A DNA stretch of 64,000 nt, from NCBI GenBank assembly GCA_900696645.1, contig CAADGV010000042.1:1-64000 (forward strand), read 5' to 3'. Source of the DNA: an uncultured Chlorobiota bacterium. GTDB taxonomy: Bacteria > Bacteroidota > Ignavibacteria > UBA10030 > UBA6906. Shown one piece after another: positions 8,595 through 17,624 of the stretch. The notes under the pieces were generated by a model that ran no database searches, was not told the origin of the DNA, and worked only from the letters and a program-made list of their open reading frames with translations. Every line of letters starts with the position of its first letter. Within the stretch, counting starts at the first letter, position 1. A program made the translations under genes and the position numbers.

Positions 8595-11032
8595 TTGATT
8601 GGCGCTAACGTGAGCCGTTCTTTGAGTTTGGAAACAGATACGCTATCCCACCGTGATTCTTTGTAAGCGCCGTTCAGCCACAGCGCTGTTTGATCGTCAA
8701 AGTGTTTGCTGAATACTTGTCCCGACTGCCCCGACGGCAGAACCGTCCGCGCGACATGCGGGTTCGCCATATCAACGATATGTCTGAACGAAGCGCCAAC
8801 CGTGACGCCGAACGGCTTCACCATCTCACCCGGATACAGCACATCATTAAAGCTGTATTCTCCGCTCGTCAGCGCCGTTGACGCTCCACCGTAGGGAAAC
8901 GGCCCGATGCTGAAGATTTTATCCAGCGGCTTCTGCAATCCGAACGGATGCTGTAACGTTACGGTATGCAGGCTGCCCCACTGCCAGTGTTGTGGTTCCT
9001 CGCCGAGCTTTTTGCGCAAAGCATCAATCGCTTCCTTCATGCTTTGGCGGATGATGTCGTCCCGGGTCTCGACCGTGTCTGTACGTATATTATCGAACCA
9101 GACTGATGCCCCTTCCTGCACAAGTCGCAGCGTAACGCGCAAGGGGATGTTGACGAGAATGAGATAGTCGTGAAAAAGATTCTCTCCCAACTCGTCTTCG
9201 TAGATGTTCTTCACAAGCCGCGTAAGAAATTGCTGGTAGATGGCCGTTGCGACATCTTCTTTCGAGAAGATGAAATTCCATGTGTCGAAGTACTCGAGCA
9301 CACGATCACCGATCGGAGATTCGAGTGAGCCCCTGCATGCTTCAATGATGTACGGCTTGAGTTCCTTTGCGTAGCGGGAGAATTGGTCGTTCTGTATCAA
9401 CTCAAAATCTCTCGACGAGAATGTTCCGTCCCTGTCAAGAAGCTCGCGCAGCCGCTGACTGCGCGAAGGCGGCTCCCACAAATCTGAAATGTGATATGGA
9501 TAGGAGTCATCAACAATTTTGTTGTTTGCCGTCGCGATAAAACCCTCCGGCGGATTGAACAAATGCGGAAGCTTCTCGAACGGCACAAACCCCTGCCATT
9601 CGGTTGATTTCTCCCAGCCGGCAAGCGGAAGCGTTGAACTATTGTGCCTTGATCGTATGGGAAGCTTCACACCACACCAGTAGCCGATGTTTCCTTTCGC
9701 ATCGCCGTATACGAAATTCTGCCCCGGCCCGGAGAATTCCTTCACGCCGGCAAGAAATTCATTCCAATTCGTTGCCCGATTGATCTTGTTGAATGCCTCT
9801 ATCTGATCACTAATCTCAGAGCCCGTCCAGCGCATGCTTGCGACAAAGGGGGGTGTGGACTTCTTCAGTGATGTTGAGATGTCGGTAACGATCGGGCCGT
9901 GATGTGTCGAGCGGATGGCAACATAGTGCGTTGTGTCGTTGCGAACCTGAATCTCTTCTTCACGGACTGAGATTGGAAGAGATTGTCCGTCGTAGATGTA
10001 CCGCGCCGGATCGGTGGAATCGATCATCTCGGTATAGAAGTCGGCATCATCGGCCATCACGTTTGTCAATCCCCACGCAATGTCGGCGTTGCGTCCGGCT
10101 ACGACACCCGGAACGCCGGGAATCGAAAATCCCATCACATCATAGCCGGGAGCTTTAAAGCTTACTTCATACCACTTCGACGGATTCGTGAGTTGAAGAT
10201 GCGTGTCGTTGGCAAGAATTGCGCTGCCCGATGCGGATTTCTTCGAGCCGACAATCCACGCGTTGCTGCCTCCGAGTACGCCGCCGATTCCGCGAAACGT
10301 GCAGTACTCCTGTGCCGTGTGAAGAAATGCGAGCGCCGCGCCGACGGTCTTCTTCCATTCGTTCGACGGAACTATCGGCGGCACATCCGCAGGATATGTC
10401 GGGAAAATCTCGCTCGCCTTTTCGTAGCCAAGTTTATCGACAATTGCGCCGAGAGTCAAATCAACCCACCATGAGAGATTTAACTCCCATGCCATCAGCC
10501 GTCCGATCATGATGCTGTGCAGAGGCGTCCACGGCTCGGGGTCGTAACGGAGTAAATCGAATTCAACGGGATACTTTCCCTTGTGTGAGTCGATGAACGC
10601 GTTGACTCCAACTGCATACGCCTCAATGCGTGCACGTGACTCGGCCGTAATGCTTCGCTCAACTTCTTCCGAAATCCTTCTGATGCCGATGATCCGGAAC
10701 ATCCTGTCGAACGGAAGGGTCACATCTCCGAACAGTTCAGACAACCTGCCCTGACCGATGCGGCGCGCCATATCCATTTGCCAGAGACGATCCTGCGCAT
10801 GCACGTAACCAAGCGAGAACATGAGGTCATGCTCGTTTTGTGCATCGATATGCGGTACGCCAAAATCATCGCGGACGATGACGACGGGTTGCTGCAGCCC
10901 TGCAAGGGCAAGGGTACCGGACGTTTCGGGGAAGGATTTTCGGATTTCGTAACGCAGGAAGAGAAAACCGCTGACCAACGTGACGATAAGAACAATTGCG
11001 AGGCCGACAATGATTTTGCGTTTTGTGGACAA
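8591..11032 (-). CDS. Penicillin acylase family N-terminal-nucleophile amidase
   Basis: Family S45 hydrolase made as one chain and normally self-cleaved before a Ser to give alpha and beta subunits. The expected junction is visible in GGVLGGSNAWIVGSKKS (Ser after GG), with NDTHL and AWGLTNVMADDADFY downstream. I chose TTG 11032: it has GGAG 6 bases upstream, starts directly before one transmembrane/signal segment (KRKIIVGLAIVLIVTLVSG), and avoids overlap with the gene upstream. This gives 813 aa, a usual length. An upstream in-frame ATG at 11170 would overlap the porin gene and read through its terminator hairpin. Likely periplasmic and membrane-anchored; substrate (acyl amide, acyl-homoserine lactone or peptide) not readable from sequence. 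Confidence 0.88.
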   Translation of the reverse strand: MSTKRKIIVGLAIVLIVTLVSGFLFLRYEIRKSFPETSGTLALAGLQQPVVIVRDDFGVPHIDAQNEHDLMFSLGYVHAQDRLWQMDMARRIGQGRLSELFGDVTLPFDRMFRIIGIRRISEEVERSITAESRARIEAYAVGVNAFIDSHKGKYPVEFDLLRYDPEPWTPLHSIMIGRLMAWELNLSWWVDLTLGAIVDKLGYEKASEIFPTYPADVPPIVPSNEWKKTVGAALAFLHTAQEYCTFRGIGGVLGGSNAWIVGSKKSASGSAILANDTHLQLTNPSKWYEVSFKAPGYDVMGFSIPGVPGVVAGRNADIAWGLTNVMADDADFYTEMIDSTDPARYIYDGQSLPISVREEEIQVRNDTTHYVAIRSTHHGPIVTDISTSLKKSTPPFVASMRWTGSEISDQIEAFNKINRATNWNEFLAGVKEFSGPGQNFVYGDAKGNIGYWCGVKLPIRSRHNSSTLPLAGWEKSTEWQGFVPFEKLPHLFNPPEGFIATANNKIVDDSYPYHISDLWEPPSRSQRLRELLDRDGTFSSRDFELIQNDQFSRYAKELKPYIIEACRGSLESPIGDRVLEYFDTWNFIFSKEDVATAIYQQFLTRLVKNIYEDELGENLFHDYLILVNIPLRVTLRLVQEGASVWFDNIRTDTVETRDDIIRQSMKEAIDALRKKLGEEPQHWQWGSLHTVTLQHPFGLQKPLDKIFSIGPFPYGGASTALTSGEYSFNDVLYPGEMVKPFGVTVGASFRHIVDMANPHVARTVLPSGQSGQVFSKHFDDQTALWLNGAYKESRWDSVSVSKLKERLTLAPIK

Positions 11033-11061
11033 CGGAAACTCCGTCGAGAGATTCTTGGGTA

Positions 11062-11092
11062 GAAAATAAAAAGTCCGTCTTGCGACGGACTT
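11062..11092 (-). terminator. Rho-independent terminator after the FadL-type porin gene
   Basis: A perfect 9-bp stem (AAGTCCGTC at 11071-11079 and GACGGACTT at 11084-11092, TTGC loop), followed on the minus strand by TTTTTATTTT. It lies 31 bases after the porin stop and 30 bases before the chosen penicillin acylase start, so it either separates the two units or attenuates read-through. Confidence 0.85.
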
Positions 11093-11123
11093 AATATATT
11101 CAATCACGCAACCTGTTGCAATT

Positions 11124-12587
11124 TCAGAAGCGGTACGAGAATGTGAGATTGAAGTTGTTGGTGGTAACATCCTCTTCGACTTTCGGGCTGCCGGTATAGT
11201 TGTAGCGGAACGTTTTCCACCAGCCTCGGGCGTAGGTCAAGTCGAGCATCGTGTCCTCGCTCAGCAGGATACCGAGTCCTCCCGTGACATACTTCTGATC
11301 AAAAGAACTCGGGTCGTTGCGATAGGGCGATGTGTTGTAGATGAACCCGCCCCGAATACGCACGCCCGCTTGCTTCACGTCGTATTCGGCACCGGCTCGC
11401 AAATTCGCCGTTGCCCGGAAAAGATCCTTCATCTCTTTGTTGTACGCAATAAGATCGGGATTCGCATTCCGGAATTCCAACTGTGTCCAATCCGTGTACT
11501 CCACATCTCCCGAAAGAACAAGGTCACGAATGATAACGGAAGCTCCGGCGCTGAACACCCACGGCGTTGCCACATCGTATTCGCCCTTGCTGTTTTCAGG
11601 ATCGAGTTTCACCTTGTCGCCGTTATCAAAGTCGGCGCTGTACGTGGTTCCGAAACTCTCCTGCACGCGAAACACGGTCGGTGATTTTGCGGTGAGTCCG
11701 AAACGAAACCGATCCGGGACGCGATAGAACAATCCGAGTTTTGCGTTGAATCCTGTTACGTCGCTTTCTACAAAATCGTCCTGAACAAATTGGTCGAACT
11801 GCAGCGGGCTTCCGTTGATGTTGCTTTGATAGATGTTCCGGTTGTCCTGCTCTTTGTAGGTACGATCATATTTGTACGTGCCGCTCACGTAGCTGAGCGT
11901 GGCGCCGACGGAAACATTTTTGGCGATATCAACAGCCCCGCCGACCGAGTAGTTGTTCAATCCGCCACCCTCCAACACTTTCCCGAGTTGGGTGACGCGG
12001 TCAACGATGGGGCTGTAGTAAATCCGTCTTCCTTGCCCGTCAGTTGTCGTGTCGGCGAGATACAACTCCCACGCGATGCCGCCCGGGCTTCCGCTGACAG
12101 CCGCCCCGTCACGGTTGAAAGTCTGAACTATGCTGCTGTTGGGATTGAACGCTTCGAACGACAGCCCCGTCGTAAAATTGCTTTGCCGGTTATAACCGAA
12201 CGCAAAGACGAGGCTCCCCCTTTTGACTTGAACGGGGAAGACAAGTCCGAGCGCGTTCAACTGAGTGGCGTTGTTGGTGAATGATTCGGATGCACCGAGA
12301 AAGGTACTCTTGTTCTGAAAGTTGAGATGTGATAACCCGAGCGAGAACTCGCCGTGCTCAAGTTGAACGAGTCCGGCCGGATTCCAGAACAGCGCGCTGT
12401 AATCACTTGCAACACCGGTATAGGCGCCGCCCATCCCCACCGCACGGCCGCCAACGCCCAATCCCGGCGTTGCGAACCTGAGCGCATCTTCAGGGAACTG
12501 TGCAAAACCCTGACCCGAAACAATTCCGAGAACTGCAACCGCCAAAACATATCTCTTGAATGTACTGTATCGTCGTTCCTTCTTCAT
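11124..12587 (-). CDS. FadL/OmpP1-type outer-membrane transport protein
   Basis: 487 aa with a signal peptide (KRYVLAVAVLGIVSGQGFAQ) and the family hallmark near the mature N-terminus: GGRAVGMGGAYTGVASDYSA followed by LFWNPAGL. Alternating strands run to a terminal FSYRF, the C-terminal Phe used by the Bam machinery. Relatives import long-chain fatty acids or hydrophobic compounds, and the FCB group also uses this fold for PorV-like T9SS partners; which applies here cannot be decided. It follows the Tyr/Trp-rich lipoprotein gene by 28 bases and is closed by a strong terminator. Confidence 0.88.
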   Translation of the reverse strand: MKKERRYSTFKRYVLAVAVLGIVSGQGFAQFPEDALRFATPGLGVGGRAVGMGGAYTGVASDYSALFWNPAGLVQLEHGEFSLGLSHLNFQNKSTFLGASESFTNNATQLNALGLVFPVQVKRGSLVFAFGYNRQSNFTTGLSFEAFNPNSSIVQTFNRDGAAVSGSPGGIAWELYLADTTTDGQGRRIYYSPIVDRVTQLGKVLEGGGLNNYSVGGAVDIAKNVSVGATLSYVSGTYKYDRTYKEQDNRNIYQSNINGSPLQFDQFVQDDFVESDVTGFNAKLGLFYRVPDRFRFGLTAKSPTVFRVQESFGTTYSADFDNGDKVKLDPENSKGEYDVATPWVFSAGASVIIRDLVLSGDVEYTDWTQLEFRNANPDLIAYNKEMKDLFRATANLRAGAEYDVKQAGVRIRGGFIYNTSPYRNDPSSFDQKYVTGGLGILLSEDTMLDLTYARGWWKTFRYNYTGSPKVEEDVTTNNFNLTFSYRF

Positions 12588-12615
12588 CTGCTATCTGCCC
12601 TCAGTAATGAGTGTT

Positions 12616-13575
12616 CTACCGCCCGCCGCCGCGTCCGCCTGAGTTTCTACTGCCGCCTTCATTTGAAGGTGGTGGAGAGCTTGGTGCCGGACTCGGCGGA
12701 GGTGTTGATTGTGCCGGCGGCGAAATTGACTGTCCGCCCCCGCCCGATGATCTGCCGCCCTCAGAGCGACCGCCGCTACGGCTTCCGCTTCCAGACGAGC
12801 CGCCCGGATTTGCAGGTGGCGTTGATTGTGCCGGCGGGCGTGATGGAGTTCGGACTTCACCGCCTCGCGTGCCTTCACGTCCTCCGCTTGATCTTGTTGC
12901 CCCCCCCCGCGTCACCGTTCCTTCCCGCGAGCCGCTGCGGCCCTGACTGCTGCTTCCGCTCCGTCCCGTTGATACTCTTGTGCCGGGTTCCTCATCACGC
13001 GTCGGCGATGCCGAGCCTGTACGTGTCACTGTGCCGCTGCCTCTGTAGCCGGTCGGTAACGAGTTGTCATTTCCATACGAACTCCTGCCGCCCCCGCTGC
13101 CGCGCGTCTCTCCGCCCGTTCTTGTTACACCCACTGTTCTTGTTGTACCGTGTCCGTAGGTGCCGCCGGCAAACGTTCCGCCGCCGCCCCAACCATGTCG
13201 CGGATACCACCAATACCAGGGATCATAAAAGGGCGACCACCAGCCGACGTAGATTGTCGGATAGGAGGTTCCGCACCACCAAGGATAGTAACCCGACCAG
13301 TAATGGTATCGCCACGGATTGTTCCAATACCACGGGTCGTACCCGACACCGAAGCCGATTGTTACAGACGGGTAGTAGTAGTCGAAGTATAAACGGCTTC
13401 GACGAGATTCGTAATCGTCGTAATACGCATCGCTGTCGAGGGTGTCCTCTTCTTGATAGGCATAATCGGACTCACTCGTGGATTCCTCCCGAACCGATCC
13501 GAATTGAGTATAGCAGCCGGAAGTCACAAGCCCGAAACCGACCACTACTCCGATACTGAGTAGAAGATTCTTCAT
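12616..13575 (-). CDS. Tyr/Trp-rich lipoprotein with Gly/Ser/Arg-rich tail
   Basis: ATG 13575 follows GTGAGGG and gives a lipoprotein signal (MKNLLLSIGVVVGFGLVTSGC). The 319-aa product has an acidic linker, then an aromatic segment (YDPWYWNNPWRYHYWSGYY, repeated later as YDPWYWWYPRHGW), then about 170 residues of low complexity rich in Gly, Ser, Arg, Thr and Pro (RTGGETRGSGGGRSS; SSGGREGTRGGEVR; PPAQSTPPPSPAPSSPP). Similar aromatic lipoproteins exist in the group, but no function is known to me. A surface or cell-wall role is a guess. It probably forms one transcript with the FadL-type gene. Confidence 0.75.
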   Translation of the reverse strand: MKNLLLSIGVVVGFGLVTSGCYTQFGSVREESTSESDYAYQEEDTLDSDAYYDDYESRRSRLYFDYYYPSVTIGFGVGYDPWYWNNPWRYHYWSGYYPWWCGTSYPTIYVGWWSPFYDPWYWWYPRHGWGGGGTFAGGTYGHGTTRTVGVTRTGGETRGSGGGRSSYGNDNSLPTGYRGSGTVTRTGSASPTRDEEPGTRVSTGRSGSSSQGRSGSREGTVTRGGATRSSGGREGTRGGEVRTPSRPPAQSTPPANPGGSSGSGSRSGGRSEGGRSSGGGGQSISPPAQSTPPPSPAPSSPPPSNEGGSRNSGGRGGGR

Positions 13576-13828
13576 GCGAACCCTCACTTTCTCCTTTTCC
13601 TTGAATACCTTATCGAATGACAACATCAATGCCAATACTCGGACACCCGCCGTCACCCGTTGGTTTGTTGATTAGTAGAATTTACGAAGAAAATCCGCTT
13701 GCTGCACGCCTATAGTCCGGCGTTTCGGTGTCATTGTTCTAATTGATGAACATATCACGTTCACTAATAACAACACATTTCAGGATGATTTGATTCAGAG
13801 AGGCGTCCCGCAGCAGGTTGTTCAATCG

Positions 13829-15373
13829 CTACACATCATCATCTTCGCCAAATACGCGGCGGGTGTCTTTGGGGAGTTCGGGCTTTTGGGGCTCGCGTTG
13901 CGGTTTCGGCCGATTTACCAGAGGATTTGCCGGCTCAGCCATCCCGACAACACGGCTCGGCCGTAATGTTGCGGGAAATCCGGCTTCAAATCCCTCATTC
14001 TCTTCCTGTTGAGACCGTGTTTCTGAAGAGAATGGAAGTACATTTCGCGATTGTTCGGTTGCGTGCTCATGAGTCTGCGGGCGGGAAAGTACTTCTTCGG
14101 AGAAGAATTTCCGTGCTGTTGCAGAGAATGCGGCGAAGTGTTCACGGTTCGATGTTGATCTCTCTGTGAAGATTCCGTTCATCATCACAGCATGAATATC
14201 GCCCGCGGAAAGATGATTGACAACGATGTTTGCTAATGATTCGGCCGAGGATGTCGCGAGTGTCAGCGGCAGGCGGATGTCTTCCGCATTGAACAAAACC
14301 GCATCGGCACGCTTGCCCAGCTCGATCGAACCTGTTTCCGCAGAAAGTCCGAGCGCGTACGCGCCGTTGATTGTTGCCATCCTGAGAATTTCGAGCGGGG
14401 AAAACAAACGAAGTCCCGGCACAACAAGAGGCAGGTGGCTGATAAAGCGCATCTCTGCCAGCATATCCACATCTCCCCAGTCTGTTCCAAGAGCCAATCG
14501 TACGTGCCGTTTGGCAAGATGCCGAAGCGCGGGGTACCCGGTTTGCTTGACGGCTGTTGAACGGGCGCACACGATTACCGTGCCGTTCGCTTCCTTCACG
14601 GTTGCCGCCTCGGCGTCGGAGCAATGGTTTGCGTGAATCAGGATGGTGTTCTGCCGGATGGCATTGAAGGAGTTGAGAAGCGTAAGAATATCCTTCTGAA
14701 AATTCTTCCTCACAACCTCGACATCTTCACGCTGTTCCGCGATATGTGCAAGAAGCGGGGCACGCAACTCTTTTGCCGCCTGCGAGAGCTTCTCGATGCT
14801 GTACACTGTGAAGTCGTTCTCTTTTCCCATATTGACGGCGACACGCGGCTTCTTCTCGTGCAGCGAGCGGATAGCCCCGATATGATCCCAATTCTGCAGC
14901 GTGACTACCGGGACGACTCCGTTTGACGCAATACCATTCAACATGTACCCGAACGCGTCCTCGTCGAGGTGGGGAGGAAACTCACCGACGCATGTTGTGC
15001 CCGATGCAGAATGCGCAATGTATGCAGCGCGGTATATGCTATGCACATCTTCGTAACTTGATCTGTGCAGAAGTCGTGTTGCAGCCTGTTGAAGCGGTTT
15101 TTCATCCTTCCACAAACTGAAATGAAGTCCTTCTGTTGCAGCACGCAAGAGAAAACTCTCGCCGTGGTAATGCGCATTGACGAATCCCGGCACAACCAGC
15201 ATCCCCGTTGCGTCGAACAACACAGCTTGGGGATGTTCGTCGCGCAACCTGTCGAGATTATCGGAGATATTCAGGAATCTTCCGTTGCTGACAACGATGT
15301 GCAGCCTGCCGCAACGGTTGCCCGCATCACAGGTGAGAACAGTGCCGTTGGCTATGATCGTTGCATGTGCCAT
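13829..15373 (-). CDS. Amidohydrolase family protein (cytosine deaminase/chlorohydrolase type)
   Basis: 514 aa with the metal-dependent amidohydrolase layout: N-terminal beta region (ANGTVLTCDAGN), HxH motif in NAHYHGES, downstream metal ligands in LLAHIAEQ and LIHANHCSD, and the late Asp in ALGTDWGDVDM, where the Asp after GT is the expected catalytic residue. The order resembles SsnA/chlorohydrolase-type deaminases; substrate unknown. The last ~85 residues (from about HEHATEQ to RRVFGEDDDV) are a polar, Pro-rich extension outside the barrel and probably disordered. It is the last gene of the recN-zeta-cysS run, 9 bases after cysS. Confidence 0.85.
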   Translation of the reverse strand: MAHATIIANGTVLTCDAGNRCGRLHIVVSNGRFLNISDNLDRLRDEHPQAVLFDATGMLVVPGFVNAHYHGESFLLRAATEGLHFSLWKDEKPLQQAATRLLHRSSYEDVHSIYRAAYIAHSASGTTCVGEFPPHLDEDAFGYMLNGIASNGVVPVVTLQNWDHIGAIRSLHEKKPRVAVNMGKENDFTVYSIEKLSQAAKELRAPLLAHIAEQREDVEVVRKNFQKDILTLLNSFNAIRQNTILIHANHCSDAEAATVKEANGTVIVCARSTAVKQTGYPALRHLAKRHVRLALGTDWGDVDMLAEMRFISHLPLVVPGLRLFSPLEILRMATINGAYALGLSAETGSIELGKRADAVLFNAEDIRLPLTLATSSAESLANIVVNHLSAGDIHAVMMNGIFTERSTSNREHFAAFSATARKFFSEEVLSRPQTHEHATEQSRNVLPFSSETRSQQEENEGFEAGFPATLRPSRVVGMAEPANPLVNRPKPQREPQKPELPKDTRRVFGEDDDV

Positions 15374-15382
15374 GACGAAATG

Positions 15383-16837
15383 CTACTGTCCTTTACGCCA
15401 GGTTGTTGTGCCGTCCTTTTTGTCTTCCACAACGATACCCATTGCTTTCAGGGTGTCCCGAATCTTGTCGGAAAGGGCGTACATCTTTTGTGCGCGAATG
15501 TCCTTACGCAGATCAAGAATCAATCCCATCAAACCATCAAGAATCAGCGCATCGGATGAATCGCCGCGTGTATCGTCGAACGTCAGACCAAGAATTGTTT
15601 CCGCTAATTCCCTGTACAACGCGTCGATGTGTTGGAGGGAAGAAAGAGAAGGTGAAGCCTCGGCTGCCAGAAATTGATTCACTTCCCGGCTGAGATCAAA
15701 CAGCACGGCAAGTGCCTGCGGCGTGTTGAAATCATCATCCATTGCCGCAAGAAACGCCGCTTTGTGACGGGCAAGGTCGATCGGGGCCGTTGTTCCGGGA
15801 TCTGTTGCAGACTTCATTCTCTCACGAACAGTCCTGACTGTATTGCCGAGTTTGTCGAGCCCTTTGCCTGCCGCATCAACTGCTTCGTCGCTGAAATCGA
15901 GCGTGCTTCTATAGTGACTTTGCAGAATGAAGAAGCGGATGGTTTCGGGCTTCCACTTCTTGAATGCATCCTTGAGCGTGGTGAAGTTGTTGAGAGACTT
16001 CCCCATCTTCTGCCCGTCAACGGTAACCATGTTGTTGTGCAGCCAGTATTTCACGAACGGCTTGCCCGTCGCGCCTTCGCTTTGCGCAATCTCACATTCA
16101 TGATGCGGAAATTGATTCTCCAACCCTCCGCCGTGAATATCGAAACTCTCGCCCAAATACTTCATCGACATTGCCGAGCATTCGATGTGCCAGCCGGGGA
16201 ATCCCTCGGCCCACGGACTCGGCCAGCGCATGATGTGTTCGGGGTCGGCTTTTTTCCAGAGGGCGAAATCCGCCGGATGCCGCTTCTCGGATTTCACTTC
16301 GACGCGAGCACCTGCCTCAAGCTCGCCCACCGTTCGCCCGGAGAGTTTGCCGTAGTCGTGGAATTTGTGCACGTCGAAATACACGGAGCCGTTCGCTTCG
16401 TACGCAAATCCTTTTGCGATGAGCTCTTTGACCATTTCAATTTGTTCGACGATGTGCCCCGTAGCCCGCGGCGAAATATCCGGCCGGAGAACGTTCAGTG
16501 CATCCATATCTTCAAAGTAGCTGCGCGTGTAGTGTTCGGCAATCTCCATCGGATGCTTCTGTTCGAGGCGGCTCGCTTTCAGGAGACGATCTTCGCCTTC
16601 GTTCGTATCGCCTAACAAATGCCCGACATCAGTAATGTTCTGCACGTAGGTGACTTTGTAGCCGAGGTAGCGCAGGTAGCGGACGATCACGTCAAACGCG
16701 ACGTAACTCTTGCCGTGTCCGAGATGCGAGTGCCCGTACACCGTCGGCCCGCATACGTACATGCCGACGTACTTCTCGTGCAGAGGTTTGAATTCTTCTT
16801 TTTGACGTGTGAGGGTGTTGTAGAGGTGGAGGGGCAT
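15383..16837 (-). CDS. cysS: Cysteinyl-tRNA synthetase
   Basis: Charges tRNA-Cys. The class I HIGH-type motif is TVYGHSHLGHGKSY, the KMSKS-type loop is GQKMGKSLNN, and zinc ligands are visible in YVCGPTVYG, WHIECSAMS and FPHHECEIAQ. The start MPLHLYNTLTRQ (ATG 16837) has AGGA 8 bases upstream and gives 484 aa, a normal length; an ATG at 16846 is also possible. The start lies just past the stop of the zeta-like kinase (16848-16850), whose last codons provide the ribosome site, so the two are tightly linked. Confidence 0.96.
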   Translation of the reverse strand: MPLHLYNTLTRQKEEFKPLHEKYVGMYVCGPTVYGHSHLGHGKSYVAFDVIVRYLRYLGYKVTYVQNITDVGHLLGDTNEGEDRLLKASRLEQKHPMEIAEHYTRSYFEDMDALNVLRPDISPRATGHIVEQIEMVKELIAKGFAYEANGSVYFDVHKFHDYGKLSGRTVGELEAGARVEVKSEKRHPADFALWKKADPEHIMRWPSPWAEGFPGWHIECSAMSMKYLGESFDIHGGGLENQFPHHECEIAQSEGATGKPFVKYWLHNNMVTVDGQKMGKSLNNFTTLKDAFKKWKPETIRFFILQSHYRSTLDFSDEAVDAAGKGLDKLGNTVRTVRERMKSATDPGTTAPIDLARHKAAFLAAMDDDFNTPQALAVLFDLSREVNQFLAAEASPSLSSLQHIDALYRELAETILGLTFDDTRGDSSDALILDGLMGLILDLRKDIRAQKMYALSDKIRDTLKAMGIVVEDKKDGTTTWRKGQ

Positions 16838-16847
16838 GTTTGACATC

Positions 16848-17621
16848 CTACATCTGGGTTGGTTCGGGAAGCGTCTGCCGTTCGTACGCCCTTTCCGAGA
16901 CAATCGTATCACCAACCATAATAACTACTTTCCCGTCCCTGCCAAACACCATCGGCAAGCCCAGCTTGCGCTTGCGATCCAATTCCTCAGCAACCGCCGC
17001 TTTGACAGCGAGGTCGATCTTGTTGGCTGTGTACTTCGCTTCCGGTTCGTGAAACCTGTCGGGCATGATCATTTTCATCCTTTCTGGTAGCATCGTTGTA
17101 ATGATGTTTCCCGCGTCCTTGAACGCGACGGTTTGGGGTTCAGCATATGTATTATCGTATATTCTCCAACAATCGGCAAGCGGAAGATAGAGACTGATAA
17201 GATTGGAAATACTCCTCTGATACCGTCGCGTGATTACCTCATCGGGCACCGAATGCCCTCCTTGTTTCACTCGCTCTTGGACTCTCTTCTGCGCGAGTTC
17301 GGCACTCTCAATCCAAACATATACCAACGTGATGGTATATTGATTAGTCTTGCATTGTTTCAAGAAAGGAATGAGCGAGCGCGATGCAAGTGTTGACTCG
17401 AAAGCAAAATCCTTCCTTAGCGCATGAAGTTGGTGCAATCGCTTTATCAACAACCGGTCTGCTGCAATCGCAACCGACTCCGGATTGAAAGCGGATAGTC
17501 CCTTCGCAATGGCGTCTGCATTGACGAATTCTCTGGTGGCAAGAATGTCAGGGAACAAGCGCTGTGAGATAGTTGACTTTCCGGCACCGTTCGGGCCTCC
17601 GATGAGGTAGAGATTCGGCAT
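16848..17621 (-). CDS. Zeta-toxin-like P-loop kinase
   Basis: 257 aa. Walker A is GGPNGAGKST (residues 8-17), followed by FVNADAIAKGLSAFNPE and FAFESTLASRSLIPFL, an arrangement typical of zeta toxins and related UDP-sugar/nucleotide kinases. The middle has VYVWIESAELAQKRVQERV, the Arg-rich lid region of such kinases. The C-terminal third (EAKYTANKIDLAVKAAVAEE) reads like a regulatory tail ending in a small beta unit (MVFGRDGKVVIMVGD). No epsilon-like antitoxin gene is adjacent: it sits 3 bases after recN and just before cysS. It may therefore be a housekeeping kinase rather than a toxin. The biochemical substrate is not readable. Confidence 0.8.
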   Translation of the reverse strand: MPNLYLIGGPNGAGKSTISQRLFPDILATREFVNADAIAKGLSAFNPESVAIAADRLLIKRLHQLHALRKDFAFESTLASRSLIPFLKQCKTNQYTITLVYVWIESAELAQKRVQERVKQGGHSVPDEVITRRYQRSISNLISLYLPLADCWRIYDNTYAEPQTVAFKDAGNIITTMLPERMKMIMPDRFHEPEAKYTANKIDLAVKAAVAEELDRKRKLGLPMVFGRDGKVVIMVGDTIVSERAYERQTLPEPTQM

Positions 17622-17624
17622 GAA

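Noticed and set aside
12354-13559. Long + strand open frame opposite the Tyr/Trp-rich lipoprotein
   Set aside because: Antisense of GC-rich low-complexity codons; the product is Arg/Ser/Cys-rich noise, while the minus strand has a clear lipoprotein signal.
15674-16615. 313-codon + strand frame opposite cysS
   Set aside because: The minus strand has all cysteinyl-tRNA synthetase motifs; the + frame shows none.
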